Shown here: piece by piece, positions 36,065 through 46,900 of the stretch
Position numbering within the stretch: the stretch's first letter is position 1
How the letters are laid out: each line of letters opens with the position of its first letter
NCBI RefSeq assembly: GCF_900128895.1
Contig: NZ_FSQW01000002.1
Span: 1,116,001-1,180,000 of the forward strand
Length of the DNA stretch: 64,000 nucleotides
Source: Parasphingorhabdus marina DSM 22363
Lineage (GTDB): Bacteria; Pseudomonadota; Alphaproteobacteria; Sphingomonadales; Sphingomonadaceae
Direction of reading: 5' to 3'
The notes under the pieces: model-generated
What the model saw: only the letters and a program-made list of their open reading frames with translations
Told to the model about the DNA's origin: nothing
Database searches by the model: none
Made by a program: the position numbers and the translations under genes

Positions 36065-39000
36065 ATGATCCGTCTGAAACAAGCAAGCCTGCTGTGCATC
36101 GCTGCTGCTCTTGCCGCAAGCTCGACCATCGCTCATGCCCAGGGCACGCCGGTCACCTTGAGAGACAGCTTTCCGATAGGCAAGAGTGGCGGAATATTGT
36201 GCCAGGTGCAGGACCGCAGCCTGAGCAACAAGGCCAAGGAATCCATGTTTGACCGAAGCTGGGCGGTGGTCTGCCGGGATTCGGCCCGACCAGTCGGATA
36301 TGTCTATTCTTCCCGCTCCACGACCGAACAATTGCTGGGACGGATCGCACCTCACCGTCAGGAGCCGGTTGTCTGTCCCGCGACATCCGGGCCGGTAAAG
36401 AAAGACGGTTTCGTCCAGACCCAGTGCCAGCTTTCCGCAGAACCCGTGTCCTATTCTGTTTTTGAAGGCCGGCAGGGCAATACAAGCTATGTGGCGGAAG
36501 GCCTTTCCGCCTATGACAGCGCGACGCTGCTGGCGCTCAAATCCATCATCAGCGACGAAATTGTCGAAGGTTCGGTTGATGTAGCCCTGACCTCAATTGC
36601 CGATCCGTTCGCTTTCGCCCGGGTCCAGGCTTCAACTCTGCAACCTGAACAGGCTCTTGCAGAAGGATATCGGCGCAATCTCAGCGGCGACTATGCGGAG
36701 GCTGCCGCATTTTTCGAAACCTTGCAACAACGCACGGCCGGGCAAAAGGGTGACGATATTGATCCGGAAGAATATCTCATCAACCGCGCCCTGCAAAAAT
36801 CCAATCTCGGTGAGTTTGCCGAGGCGGAAAGGCTGTTCGAACAGTCCCTGGCGGTATCATCCAGTGATCCGGTGAACCAGCGACTTCGCCGCAACTTCCA
36901 GGGCATGCATCTGCTCAATCAAGGGCGTTTTGACGAGGCGGTCGAACTGATCATGCGTCCTGTGGATGCCGTGGCCGAACAGGAGAAGGCGCTGCTCGAA
37001 AATCTCGAGATCACCTCCCCTATTTCCACCCGGATCAATGGCAGCAACCGCACCGCCAATCTGCTGGGCTTTACCGACGATCTGAAGCTGACAGATCGTG
37101 AACGGTCCGAAATCATCGATGCGCAAGCCCTGCAGCTTGTAGGTACGGCCCAGCGCATTCGCGGCGAACGCGCTTCCGCGCGCAACAATCTGATTACGGC
37201 CTATAATCAGGCGATCGCCGTGCGCGACGGTCGCGTCACATCGATCACCCGTTTGCGGGTGCAGGTCTTGTCAGAACTGGCACTTATCGCCGAGGCAGAT
37301 GGCAATGCGGCCCGCGCAGAGCAGCTGTTGCGCGACGGGCTGGAGCTGCTCTCGATCCAGTATCCCGAAACCAAATCGGTCAATGGCGCGAAGGCGCGGC
37401 TTGCCTCTTTCCTGTTGCGTCAGGATCGTCAGGCCGAGGCCCGGCAGATTTACGCAGAAGTTGTCGACAGCTCGCTGGGCAAACGCAACGCCGTAACCGG
37501 CCTGAACAACCAGCTGGCGCCCTATTTCCGTTTGCTGGCAGATGACCCGGCAGCCGGAGAGGAATTTTTCAAGGCGACCCAGATCCTGATCCGCCCGGGT
37601 GTAGCTGAAACCAACGCGGTGCTCGCCCGGGAGCTCAGCGGCGGGACCGACGAGGCGGCACGGCTGTTCCGGCAGTCGACCAATCTTGCGCGCAATATCG
37701 AACGGCTGCGGATACGCTTTTCCTCGCTCGGCAAGGTGGAGCAGACATCTTCGGTCCGCCGGGCCCGCAATGATCTGGCTTCAGAAATCGAGCAGCTCGA
37801 ACGCAGCCAGCAACTCACCCAGGTCGCACTGGCCGAGTTTCCGCAATACCGGGCCGTGGCCAGCCGCTTTATCAGTCTGGCGGATCTCCGCTCGAACATG
37901 ACGGCGGACGAGGCCTATATGCGCATGGCAATTGTCGGCGGCGACATCTTCATGTTCTATGCGGACCAGAATGACGCCCGCGCCTGGCAGGTCGGCTTGC
38001 GGGAAAGCCAGCTGGACAGCAAGGTGGACAATCTGCGCGCTTCGATATCCACGCTCGAAAACGGACAATATGTCACCTATCCTTTTGACATTGAAGCCGC
38101 GCGAGACCTCTACAAGGACCTGTTTGAGCCGGTTGCGGCCAGGCTGGCGGCTACCGAACATCTGATTTTCGAGCCTGACGGCGCACTGCTGCGCCTGCCC
38201 ATCAATCTTCTGGTCGCCGATGACGCGTCGGTCGCCGGATATCTGGCTCGCACCGGAGAGCCCGATGGCGATCCGTTCGATTTCACCGAAGTCAACTGGC
38301 TGGGCAGCAACACCAATGTCAGCACAGCGGTATCTGCACGCGCCTTTACCGATGCACGGCTGGCGCCCGCTTCGACGGCGCAGCAGGAATATCTCGGCCT
38401 TGGTCAGAACAATCCGGTGCTCGCCGATGCGCGCGTGGCGCAGGACCGCCTGGAGGCGGAGGGGAGTGATGCCAGTTGTCAATGGTCGCTCAGCGAATGG
38501 AACAAGCCGATTTCCGATGCCGAATTGCGGCAGGCCCGGTCGATCATCGGCCAGTCGGGGTCGGAATTGCTGACCGGCCAGGCCTTTACCGACGACAGGA
38601 TCCTCGCAAAGGATGATATCTCGGAATATCGCATATTGCATTTCGCCACCCATGGCCTGGTAACGGCGCCCAATCCGTCCTGCCCGGCCAAACCCGCTCT
38701 GCTGACCTCCTTCGGCGAGTCTGAATCGGATGGGCTGCTGGCCTTTGACGAGATTTTTGAACTGAAACTGGATGCGGACATTGTCATTCTGTCGGCCTGC
38801 GATACGGCCGGAAAAGCCAGTATCTCGGCCACACGGGAAGCCGGTGTGAGCAGCGGGGGCGGCACGGCTCTGGACGGACTGGTCCGCTCCTTTATCGGCG
38901 CAGGCAGCCGCTCGGTACTGGCCAGCCACTGGCCCGCGCCAGATGATTTTCAGGCCACGGAGCGGCTGATTGGCGGCCTGTTTGAAGATGGTCAGGGTCA

Positions 39001-39187
39001 GTCGGTGGCGACAGCCCTGCGGACGTCCCAGCGCAAGCTGATGGAAGATCCGGTCACATCGCATCCCTATTACTGGTCCGGTTTTGCGATCATCGGTGAC
39101 GGAGCCAGACCGTTTCTTCCCGGCCAGCAGACGGCGGCCACTGGCGGAGACAGCAACAATCCGGTGCGGGAAAATGTCTTGAAATAA
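36065..39187 (+). CDS. exported TPR-CHAT caspase-like protease
   Basis: The 1040-residue protein has a signal peptide (MIRLKQASLLCIAAALAAS, cut near AHA|Q, residue 25). TPR-like helical repeats follow (about residues 180-500: NLSGDYAEAAAFFETLQ, SNLGEFAEAERLFEQSL), and a CHAT domain forms the C-terminal 400 residues. The caspase-type dyad is present: His863 in HFATHGLVT and Cys912 in ILSACDTAG. It should therefore be an active cysteine protease of clan CD, working in the periplasm or outside. Its stop shares one base with the cyclase start. Its target is unknown; the secreted giant exoprotein of the same run is a candidate. Confidence 0.88.
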   Translation: MIRLKQASLLCIAAALAASSTIAHAQGTPVTLRDSFPIGKSGGILCQVQDRSLSNKAKESMFDRSWAVVCRDSARPVGYVYSSRSTTEQLLGRIAPHRQEPVVCPATSGPVKKDGFVQTQCQLSAEPVSYSVFEGRQGNTSYVAEGLSAYDSATLLALKSIISDEIVEGSVDVALTSIADPFAFARVQASTLQPEQALAEGYRRNLSGDYAEAAAFFETLQQRTAGQKGDDIDPEEYLINRALQKSNLGEFAEAERLFEQSLAVSSSDPVNQRLRRNFQGMHLLNQGRFDEAVELIMRPVDAVAEQEKALLENLEITSPISTRINGSNRTANLLGFTDDLKLTDRERSEIIDAQALQLVGTAQRIRGERASARNNLITAYNQAIAVRDGRVTSITRLRVQVLSELALIAEADGNAARAEQLLRDGLELLSIQYPETKSVNGAKARLASFLLRQDRQAEARQIYAEVVDSSLGKRNAVTGLNNQLAPYFRLLADDPAAGEEFFKATQILIRPGVAETNAVLARELSGGTDEAARLFRQSTNLARNIERLRIRFSSLGKVEQTSSVRRARNDLASEIEQLERSQQLTQVALAEFPQYRAVASRFISLADLRSNMTADEAYMRMAIVGGDIFMFYADQNDARAWQVGLRESQLDSKVDNLRASISTLENGQYVTYPFDIEAARDLYKDLFEPVAARLAATEHLIFEPDGALLRLPINLLVADDASVAGYLARTGEPDGDPFDFTEVNWLGSNTNVSTAVSARAFTDARLAPASTAQQEYLGLGQNNPVLADARVAQDRLEAEGSDASCQWSLSEWNKPISDAELRQARSIIGQSGSELLTGQAFTDDRILAKDDISEYRILHFATHGLVTAPNPSCPAKPALLTSFGESESDGLLAFDEIFELKLDADIVILSACDTAGKASISATREAGVSSGGGTALDGLVRSFIGAGSRSVLASHWPAPDDFQATERLIGGLFEDGQGQSVATALRTSQRKLMEDPVTSHPYYWSGFAIIGDGARPFLPGQQTAATGGDSNNPVRENVLK

Positions 39188-41259
39188 TGGTGAGTGAAGC
39201 GACCACACAGGACCCGGCCAATGGTGGCCGCGATGTCGAAAAGGAAGCCCGGAGCGCCGTGCAGTCAATCCGCCGGATTTTCGCACAGCTGGGCCCGGTC
39301 CGCCTCGCGTCGACGCTGTTTTTCCTGATCCTCGCCATTCTGATTGCCGGCCTCAGCTGGAAGACTCCGCTGATCCAGGATGCCGAACGGGCGCTTTATG
39401 ACCTGAGGGCATCGGTCTTCGCCCCGGTTGTCGAGAAAGACGATCGCATCGTCATGATCGTCTACAATGAAGAGACGCTCAGACTGACAGGACAGCGATC
39501 ACCAGTCGACCGCACGATCCTGGCGCAATCACTCGAGACCATCGATGCCGCCGGAGCGAAGTCCATCGGGATCGATATCCTGTTCGACATGCCCCAGGAT
39601 GACGATCCGTTGCTGATCAACATGTTCCGGTCAATGCAAACACCAACGTTTCTGGCCTATGCCAATGCAGCGACCAATCCGGAAATCACCTTTGCCCAGC
39701 AGCAGTTTCTCGACGACTATCTGACGGAATTTGCCGACAGCAACGTGAAACCGACAACCATCCGGCTCGATACGGACGGCGACGGTGTCCAGCGCCGCTG
39801 GAACGCGCCGCCCGAGGGTTCGCCGCCATTCCTGGCCATTGCGATGACCGGACCCAATCCGGCCTTTGCCAGCTATTCCGGGGCGATCCGCTATTTTAAC
39901 GGAGTGAATGACGAAATTCCCGTCTTTGACAAATTCCCGATAGAAAGCTTTGCAGACCCGGCAACGGCGGACATGCTCGCAAGCTTTATCAAGGACAAAT
40001 ATGTCCTGATCGGTGGCGATTTCATTGACCGTGACCGGTTCGAAACACCCATCAGTTCCATCGCCACCAGCCAGGATGATGTCAGCACCCAGAGTGATGA
40101 CGCCAAGATGATCGGGCTGGAAGTCCATGCCCACATGCTGGCCCAGTTGCTCAATGATGACCAGCCAGCTGCTATTCCGACCTGGGCCCTCTGGGTTGCC
40201 GCTGTGATCGTCGCCGCATGTGGCGGATTGTCTGCCGTGTTGATCGGCAACTCGATCAAGATTGCCCTGATCCTCATCAGTCAGTTCCTGTTCTTCGTCA
40301 TATTCCCCTTTGTGCTCCACAATATCGGCATAGATACACTCACCCTCCCTGCTTTTGGATGGGGTTTGGGATGGTTGCTGGGCTACGCTTCGGTCGGATC
40401 GGCGGCGCGGACGATCAATTCCAAACAGCGCAGTTTTGCCCAGAATGCCCTGGGGAAATATCTGCCGAAATCGATTGCCGGCGAAATCCTTCGCGATCCG
40501 GAAAAACTGGCCCTCCACGGCGAAAAGCGCCAGATCTTTGCGGTATTCACGGACCTTGAGGGGTTCACCAAATTGAGTCACGCGATCGAGCCGGAAATGG
40601 TCGCGACCCTGCTCAATGACTATCTCGACCGTCTCAGTGACGTGGCGCTGGAATATGGCGGAACGATCGACAAATTTGTTGGCGATGCGCTGGTCGCCTT
40701 CTGGGGCGCGCCCATTGCCTATGCGGATGACGGCGAGAGAGCCGCAAAAGCGGCTTTTGCGCTCTATGAAGCAGGTGAAGAGTTCCGCAAAAACGTCCCG
40801 GAAGGGGTGCCACCCATCGGTCGCACCCGGGTGGGCATGCACTATGGCGATGCGATTGTCGGCAATTTCGGGGGTGAAGGCCGGATTCAATATACTGCTC
40901 TCGGGGATGCGATGAATACCGCCGCGCGGCTCGAAGCCGCGAACAAGGCGCTGGAAACCAAGGTACTGGTCAGCCGGGAAGCCATGGAGAAAACCGGACT
41001 CGACTGGTATCGCCCAATGGGCCGGATCACCCTGCGCGGCCGCTCGACGCCGGTCGATGTGTTTGAACCTGTGCCCGACTGGGAAGAAAAAGATCGCGCA
41101 GCAGTGACCGCCGTCATAGCAGCCCACCAGCAAGGTGATAATGATGCTGTTCAGGCACTGGGGGCCATGATCAAGCAATATGGCGAAGATCTCGGCCTCG
41201 CCAATCTGATAAAACGACTTGAAAAGACAAAACATGGAGAAAGCTATGCTCTCGGTTAA
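39187..41259 (+). CDS. CHASE2-domain class III adenylate/guanylate cyclase
   Basis: The 690-residue protein has one N-terminal transmembrane helix (about residues 40-58), a CHASE2 extracytoplasmic sensor (about 60-310), three further helices (about 335-415) and a cytoplasmic class III cyclase domain. Both metal aspartates are present, Asp456 in FTDLEGFT and Asp500 in VGDALVAFWGAP, and the IDKFVGD Lys plus YTALGDAMNTAARLE favour ATP as substrate. CHASE2 would sense something in the periplasm and set the cAMP level. The 3' end overlaps the start of the next small gene. Confidence 0.9.
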   Translation: MVSEATTQDPANGGRDVEKEARSAVQSIRRIFAQLGPVRLASTLFFLILAILIAGLSWKTPLIQDAERALYDLRASVFAPVVEKDDRIVMIVYNEETLRLTGQRSPVDRTILAQSLETIDAAGAKSIGIDILFDMPQDDDPLLINMFRSMQTPTFLAYANAATNPEITFAQQQFLDDYLTEFADSNVKPTTIRLDTDGDGVQRRWNAPPEGSPPFLAIAMTGPNPAFASYSGAIRYFNGVNDEIPVFDKFPIESFADPATADMLASFIKDKYVLIGGDFIDRDRFETPISSIATSQDDVSTQSDDAKMIGLEVHAHMLAQLLNDDQPAAIPTWALWVAAVIVAACGGLSAVLIGNSIKIALILISQFLFFVIFPFVLHNIGIDTLTLPAFGWGLGWLLGYASVGSAARTINSKQRSFAQNALGKYLPKSIAGEILRDPEKLALHGEKRQIFAVFTDLEGFTKLSHAIEPEMVATLLNDYLDRLSDVALEYGGTIDKFVGDALVAFWGAPIAYADDGERAAKAAFALYEAGEEFRKNVPEGVPPIGRTRVGMHYGDAIVGNFGGEGRIQYTALGDAMNTAARLEAANKALETKVLVSREAMEKTGLDWYRPMGRITLRGRSTPVDVFEPVPDWEEKDRAAVTAVIAAHQQGDNDAVQALGAMIKQYGEDLGLANLIKRLEKTKHGESYALG

Positions 41260-42043
41260 GAAAAGCGCGGTTCCGTCCGCAAATATGTCGAAATTCCTGG
41301 GCAAGGCGGCCTTGGCCGTTGCGCTGGCAACCGGCCTGAGTAGCGCAGCCTTGGCGCAAAACATGGTGGTCCGCTCGACCGGACCCTCGGCGAGCAGCTA
41401 CCCGGCCGGTACCAAGCTGGCCAACAATGCCCGGATCACGCTCAAAAATCTCGACTCCGTCACCGTGCTCAGCAAGTCGGGGACCCGCGTCCTTCGCGGA
41501 CCGGGGACATTCTCGCTCAACCGGACGACCCGGGCCAACGCAACCACGACGGCGCGACTGGAACGGTTCATCACCAATCGCGGCAGCAGCCGCGCCCGGA
41601 CGGGAGCAGTGCGCAGCGCGGGCGTGGAAGTTGCCACCGCGGCTCCGAAAAACCCGAATCTCTGGTTTCTCGACGTGACCAAGGGCGGCAAATTCTGTGT
41701 TGCCAATCCGGATACGCTCGTTCTTTGGCGGCCGGACTATACGGGGTCCGCAACGGCGAGCATCGTCGAACCCACCGGCGGCAATGTGACCGAGGTCGAA
41801 TGGCGCAAGGGCAATCCGCTGAAAAAATGGCCAACCGCAGAAGCACCGCTCAGCAGCGGCGCGAAATATCAGGTAATCGGATCCAACGTCCCGCAAGCGG
41901 TTGAAGTGAATTTCGTATTGCTTGGCAAGACACCGGAAAATCTGGACGAAGCCGCTGTGGCGCTGATTGAAAATGACTGTCAGAGCCAGCTCGACCTGCT
42001 CGTCGACACATTGGGAGGCGGATCGGATCCGGAACAGGGATAA
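41246..42043 (+). CDS. small exported protein of unknown function (FecR-like outline)
   Basis: The ATG at 41246 has GGAG six bases before it, although earlier starts at 41219 and 41234 overlap the cyclase more. The 265-residue product has a signal peptide ending SSAALAQN. The first part of the mature protein, SYPAGTKLANNARITLKNLD then SVTVLSKSGTRVLRGPGTFS, resembles a FecR-type beta fold. I cannot name the function. Its place between the cyclase and the TpsB genes suggests an envelope accessory or sensor of the same system. Confidence 0.7.
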   Translation: MLSVKKSAVPSANMSKFLGKAALAVALATGLSSAALAQNMVVRSTGPSASSYPAGTKLANNARITLKNLDSVTVLSKSGTRVLRGPGTFSLNRTTRANATTTARLERFITNRGSSRARTGAVRSAGVEVATAAPKNPNLWFLDVTKGGKFCVANPDTLVLWRPDYTGSATASIVEPTGGNVTEVEWRKGNPLKKWPTAEAPLSSGAKYQVIGSNVPQAVEVNFVLLGKTPENLDEAAVALIENDCQSQLDLLVDTLGGGSDPEQG

Positions 42044-42054
42044 CAGGGAAATCG

Positions 42055-42086
42055 CCTGTCGGCCGGATTGAGGGCCGGCCGACAGG
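42055..42086 (+). other. 10-base-stem hairpin before tpsB
   Basis: CCTGTCGGCC (42055-42064) pairs perfectly with GGCCGACAGG (42077-42086) across a 12-base loop. There is no T run, so it is not an ordinary terminator; it may stabilise or partly stop the transcript between the small exported gene and tpsB. Confidence 0.5.
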
Positions 42087-42149
42087 GTGAACAATGGAGG
42101 CAGTCCGATCGGGGTCGCGCGAGGAATGCCGAAACAAACGGGGATAAAC

Positions 42150-43940
42150 ATGTCGCCAATGCGCGTAACGACAAAAACAGCCATCACGGCTTCGGCCATA
42201 GCCTTGGTCGCAACCAGCCATCCGGCCCTGGCGCAGTCTTCTGTTGCCGCGCCCACGCGAGAGGAAATTCAACGCAGCCTGAGAGACCAGGCCGAAGCCA
42301 GCCAGGCACAGGCAGTGACCATTGACGGAGACGTGGAACGCTCGCCCTGTCCCCTCGCCAATCCCGAATTTTCCGACGTGCGCTTCACTTTGCAAAATGT
42401 TGAATTTTCCGGTCTCGGCGCAATCGATGCCAGCATATTGCGCTCCTCCTACGAACAATATGTCGGTCAGGACGTTCCCGTTGCCATCGTTTGCGATATC
42501 CGTGACCGCGCGGCGACAACCCTGCGCGGAGCCGGATATTTGGCCGCCGTCCAGGTCCCTCCCCAGACAATCTCCGGCGGCACCGTGAAGTTCGATGTGC
42601 TGCTGGCGCGGATGACATCGGTACAGGTCCGGGGCAATGCGGGTCCATCGGAAAAATTGTTGCAGCAATATATCCGGCAGCTGACCGACGAACCGGTTTT
42701 CAATATCGAAGTGGCCGAGCGCTATTTGCTGCTTGCACGGGATATTCCGGGACTCGACGTACGTCTTTCGCTCCGTCCTGTTTCAGCGGAGACCGGCGGC
42801 CAGCCCGGTGATGTCGTTGGCGAGTTCAATGTCACACGCACCCCTGTCTATGTTGATGCCAATATCCAGAATTTCGGCTCCGAAGAAGTTGGCCGGTTCG
42901 GCGGCCTGTTGCGCGCGCGTTTCAACGGCCTGACCGGTCTGGGGGATGAAACGACCATCAGCGTCTATTCCACCGCCGATTTCAAGGAACAGCAGGTCGT
43001 TCAGATTGGCCATGAGTTTCGGGTTGGCGGAGAAGGCCTGAAACTTGGGGGTGATTTCACCTATGCCTGGACCCGGCCCGAACTGCCGGGCAATTTCAAC
43101 ATCCGGTCGGAAACGCTGGTGGCCAATGCCTATGCGACCTATCCTTTCGTCCGGAAGCAGTCCCACAATATCTTCGGCACGATTGGTTTTGAACTGATCG
43201 ACCAGAAAACGGATCAGCTGGGTATCCGCACCAACGAAGATCAACTGAGCATCGCTTATGCGCGGGTGGATTTCAATTCCGTGGAACCGGGGAGTATTTC
43301 CGGGCGCGGCGGCTATTCGGCTTTCGAGCCCAAATGGGGCATCGCCGGATCGCTCGAAATCCGCCAGGGACTTGACATTCTTGGCGCCAGCGAAGGTTGT
43401 GGCGCCGGTTTCGTCAATTGCATCGGACAAGCTGTCACGCCCAACCGGATCGATGGTGACCCGACAGCATTCGTGCTCAGAGGTCAGGCCAGGCTGGACT
43501 ATCGGCCCGATCCATTGCTGACGTTCACGCTGAAGCCAAGGTTTCAGTTTTCTTCCAACGCCCTGTTTTCCTATGAGGAAATTTCGGGCGGCAACTACAC
43601 CACCGGCCGCGGATATGATCCGGGCACAATCATTGGTGACAGCGGCTACGGCCTGCAGACGGAAGTGAGCTATGGCTCGCTGGTCCCGGATTCTCCCGAT
43701 GGCATCGCCTGGCAGCCCTATGTGTTTTTCGACGGGATGGCCGTGTGGAACAGGAATATCCCAGGCGATCCCCAGAGAATTTATTCCGCAGGCGGCGGCA
43801 TCCGCGCCACAATCGGGCGCCAGGCCAATCTGGACCTGATGGCAGTCGTGCCGCTGAAGCGCGGACCATTCCAGACGCGCCGCGACAGCGCACGTGCGCT
43901 GCTGACGCTGACGGTGCAGCTCGCACCCTGGACGCGATAG
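42150..43940 (+). CDS. TpsB transporter of a two-partner secretion system (ShlB/FhaC family)
   Basis: The ATG at 42150 has GGGGAT eight bases upstream; a GTG at 42087 and ATGs at 42126 and 42159 are alternatives. The 596-residue product has a signal peptide ending HPALAQ, a POTRA region (FTLQNVEFSGLGAIDASILR and VPPQTISGGTVKFDVLLARM), and a 16-strand-type barrel ending LTLTVQLAPWTR. It should export the following giant protein through the outer membrane. It precedes tpsA by 46 bases. Confidence 0.88.
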   Translation: MSPMRVTTKTAITASAIALVATSHPALAQSSVAAPTREEIQRSLRDQAEASQAQAVTIDGDVERSPCPLANPEFSDVRFTLQNVEFSGLGAIDASILRSSYEQYVGQDVPVAIVCDIRDRAATTLRGAGYLAAVQVPPQTISGGTVKFDVLLARMTSVQVRGNAGPSEKLLQQYIRQLTDEPVFNIEVAERYLLLARDIPGLDVRLSLRPVSAETGGQPGDVVGEFNVTRTPVYVDANIQNFGSEEVGRFGGLLRARFNGLTGLGDETTISVYSTADFKEQQVVQIGHEFRVGGEGLKLGGDFTYAWTRPELPGNFNIRSETLVANAYATYPFVRKQSHNIFGTIGFELIDQKTDQLGIRTNEDQLSIAYARVDFNSVEPGSISGRGGYSAFEPKWGIAGSLEIRQGLDILGASEGCGAGFVNCIGQAVTPNRIDGDPTAFVLRGQARLDYRPDPLLTFTLKPRFQFSSNALFSYEEISGGNYTTGRGYDPGTIIGDSGYGLQTEVSYGSLVPDSPDGIAWQPYVFFDGMAVWNRNIPGDPQRIYSAGGGIRATIGRQANLDLMAVVPLKRGPFQTRRDSARALLTLTVQLAPWTR

Positions 43941-43986
43941 GACAAAGAAACACATGCATGTGTCACAGACAGTTAGAGGCAAGACA

Positions 43987-46900
43987 ATGACCAAAGCAAC
44001 GAACGTTCATCCGACGGACGATGCCAGATCGCAAAAAGCCGGTCGCAGCAATGCTGCCGGTTTCGCACGTCGGTTCTCTTCCTCGTGGAAACTGAAATTG
44101 CTTGCTGGCGGCTCACTGTCGGCTGCCGCATGTCTGATGGCTACCGCTCCCGCGCTGGCGCAAGCCATAGCGCCACGCAACAATCCCAACCAGGCATTCC
44201 AGGCTCTGGACACATTCGTTCTGGGCACGGGAAATGTTTCGGTCTCGACGGATGTCGACACCGTGACCATCAATAGTGCGCAAACCGTCATCAACTGGTC
44301 ACCACTCGACAACGCGGACATCAATGCAAACCCAGATCTGATCAATTTGCTGCCCGACGGCACCAGTCTGATTTTTGAGGGGCCGGTCGGCGGATATACG
44401 GTACTCAATCGCATTGTACCGACTGCCAACCTGATGGGTCAATTCCGCGGCGTGGCGATCAGCGGCGATGTTCAGAGCCGGCTGGGCGTCGGCGGGGCAA
44501 CAGGCGGTGATGTCTGGTTTTACAGCCCGGGCGGCATTCTGATTGGCGGTACCGCAGCATTTGACGTCGGCAGCCTGATACTGACGACCAATGATATTGA
44601 CACCACGGGCGGATTGTTCGGCAGCAATGGAGAAATCCGATTTCGTGGCGCCGCAGATAGCCTGTCTGCAGTGACCATTCAGGAAAATGTCGACATCACT
44701 GCCGATAACTCCGGAAGCTATCTCGCGCTGGTTGCCCCGAGAGTCACACAGGGCGGGGAAATCCGTGTCAATGGCTCCGCCGCTTATGTAGCAGCCGAAC
44801 AGGCAGATCTGACGATCAACAATGGTCTGTTTGACATTGCCATCACCGTTGGCACCGCCGATTCCGTTGGGGTAGAGCATACGGAGACGGGAATCACCAC
44901 GGGACCCTCCGCCGCGCCCATTGCAGATGACATGGGAACTCCGGGCATCAATGAAGCCAATCGCGATGCCCAGGCCATTTATCTCGTCGCGGTCCCCAAA
45001 AATGACGCGATCACCATGCTAGTGGGCGGAGACATCGGATATGAACCGGCCACCACGGCGGGTGTCGTCAATGGCGAAGTCATATTGAGTGCCGGTTACA
45101 ATGTATCCGTTGGCGGGACCGAGCAAAGCGCACAGGTGATTCTGGCGGATGATCCGGTCAGCGCATTTCCCACCAATATCGAATTTACGGGCGGCGACAT
45201 TCGGGCAGACCTGACGGCGATCGCAGCCGACACGATCGACGCACTGATTGACGGATCGACGGCACTGACCATCGGCAGCGAGGTCCAGTTCCAGGATTAT
45301 GATGCGAGATTTATCGCAGGAGATCGCGTCGATGTTGGCGCGGCCAATGGCGGGGCCTTGCGCGTGCGCGGCAATCTCGACATTCAGGCGGGCGACAACG
45401 AGACCGGCGGCACGATCAATATCCTGGCAGAAGATAATCCGTTCGATGCCGATGCCATCGGCGAGCTGATTGTCAACGGGAGCTTCACTACCGACGCCAG
45501 CGGAATTGGCATCAGCGAACCACTGATCGCGGGTAACGGAGATGATGCCACCGGGGGCACAATCAATATTGCCGTATCTGACGGTGCCGAACTGACAGTT
45601 GACGGTTCCGCCGAGTTTATTGCCGATGCCAGGGGCGGCATCAGGTCTGACATGGCCGGCAGCTCGACTGGCGGCGACATTTCGCTGACCCTCACCGGTG
45701 CGACTGGTCAAATGAATTTCAACGGCGGTCTCACGCTTTCCGCTTCTGGCCTGAACAACACTTCAGATGCCGCGATCGGGAACAGCGGTACCGGCGGGAC
45801 CCTGCTGCTGGACCTGCAGGATGGCCAGTTTTCCGCCAGCGATATCATCCTCGATTTCACCGGCAACGGCATCGAAGGCGGTAGCAGTACCCAGCAGAGC
45901 AATGACGGCTTTGGCGGGGACCTGACCATCAATGTTTCCGGCGGCACGCACAATATCAGGAGCATTTTTGCCAATGGCGGAGGGATTTCCGGAACCAGCA
46001 GGGATGCGATCGGTGACGATGTCGACGGAAGGGCCACCGGCGGTAGCGCCGCTTTCAATGTAAGCGGCGGTGATGTGACCATCACCAATCGGCTGTTTCT
46101 CGGCGTGAATACGTCCGGAGATACCGCGCCGGGTGACAGTGCGAATATTGATCTGAATGTGACGAATTCCGCCAACTTGCAGATTCAGGGAGATCTGGAG
46201 CTCAACACACAGTCTTCCGGCGGATTGCCAACAAGCAGCACTTTTGCCGGCGATGTCAATATTACCGTCGACAATGCCAGCTTCAGCTTCGATTCGCTGG
46301 ACATCCGGGCGGACGGTGCCCCGGACCTGTTCGAATTCAATGAACGCGGCCGGGATTTTACGGCCGGTGATGTCACTATTATTTCCCGCAACGGCGGGAC
46401 TTTCTCTGGCGGATTTGGGGTCATTTCCGCAAGCGCTTCCGGAAATACCGGAACAGTGGGCGATGGCACGGGCGGCAATGTACTTCTCAACGCCAATAAC
46501 GGGGCGATCAGTTTCTCCAGCAGTCTTTTCGTCAATGCCAACGGCCAGGGAGCAACGGGCACACGCGAAGACGGATCTGTTTCTTCCGGAACCGGTGGCT
46601 CGGCCACATTCCGGGTTGAAGGCGCCGCTGGATCAATGTCGTTCAACAACATCTTCACCAGTTCCGACGGTTCCATATTTTTCGATGTTGAGAGCGGTAT
46701 TGAAGATTTTGACGGTGACGGAGGCAATGGTATCGGGGGCACCACGACCTTTGATCTGCTCGGTGGAACATTCAACGCCAACAGAGTCACTGTCGGGGCT
46801 GACGGATTTGGCGGACCGGGTGGCGACACCCAGGGCGATGACATGGCTCCAGTGCCTGACTTTCTTGTCGTGGCTCCCGTGCCTCAGATGGCCTTAAATG

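Noticed and set aside
39631-41364. 577-residue minus-strand open frame
   Set aside because: It is antisense to the cyclase, whose catalytic residues are all in the plus frame.
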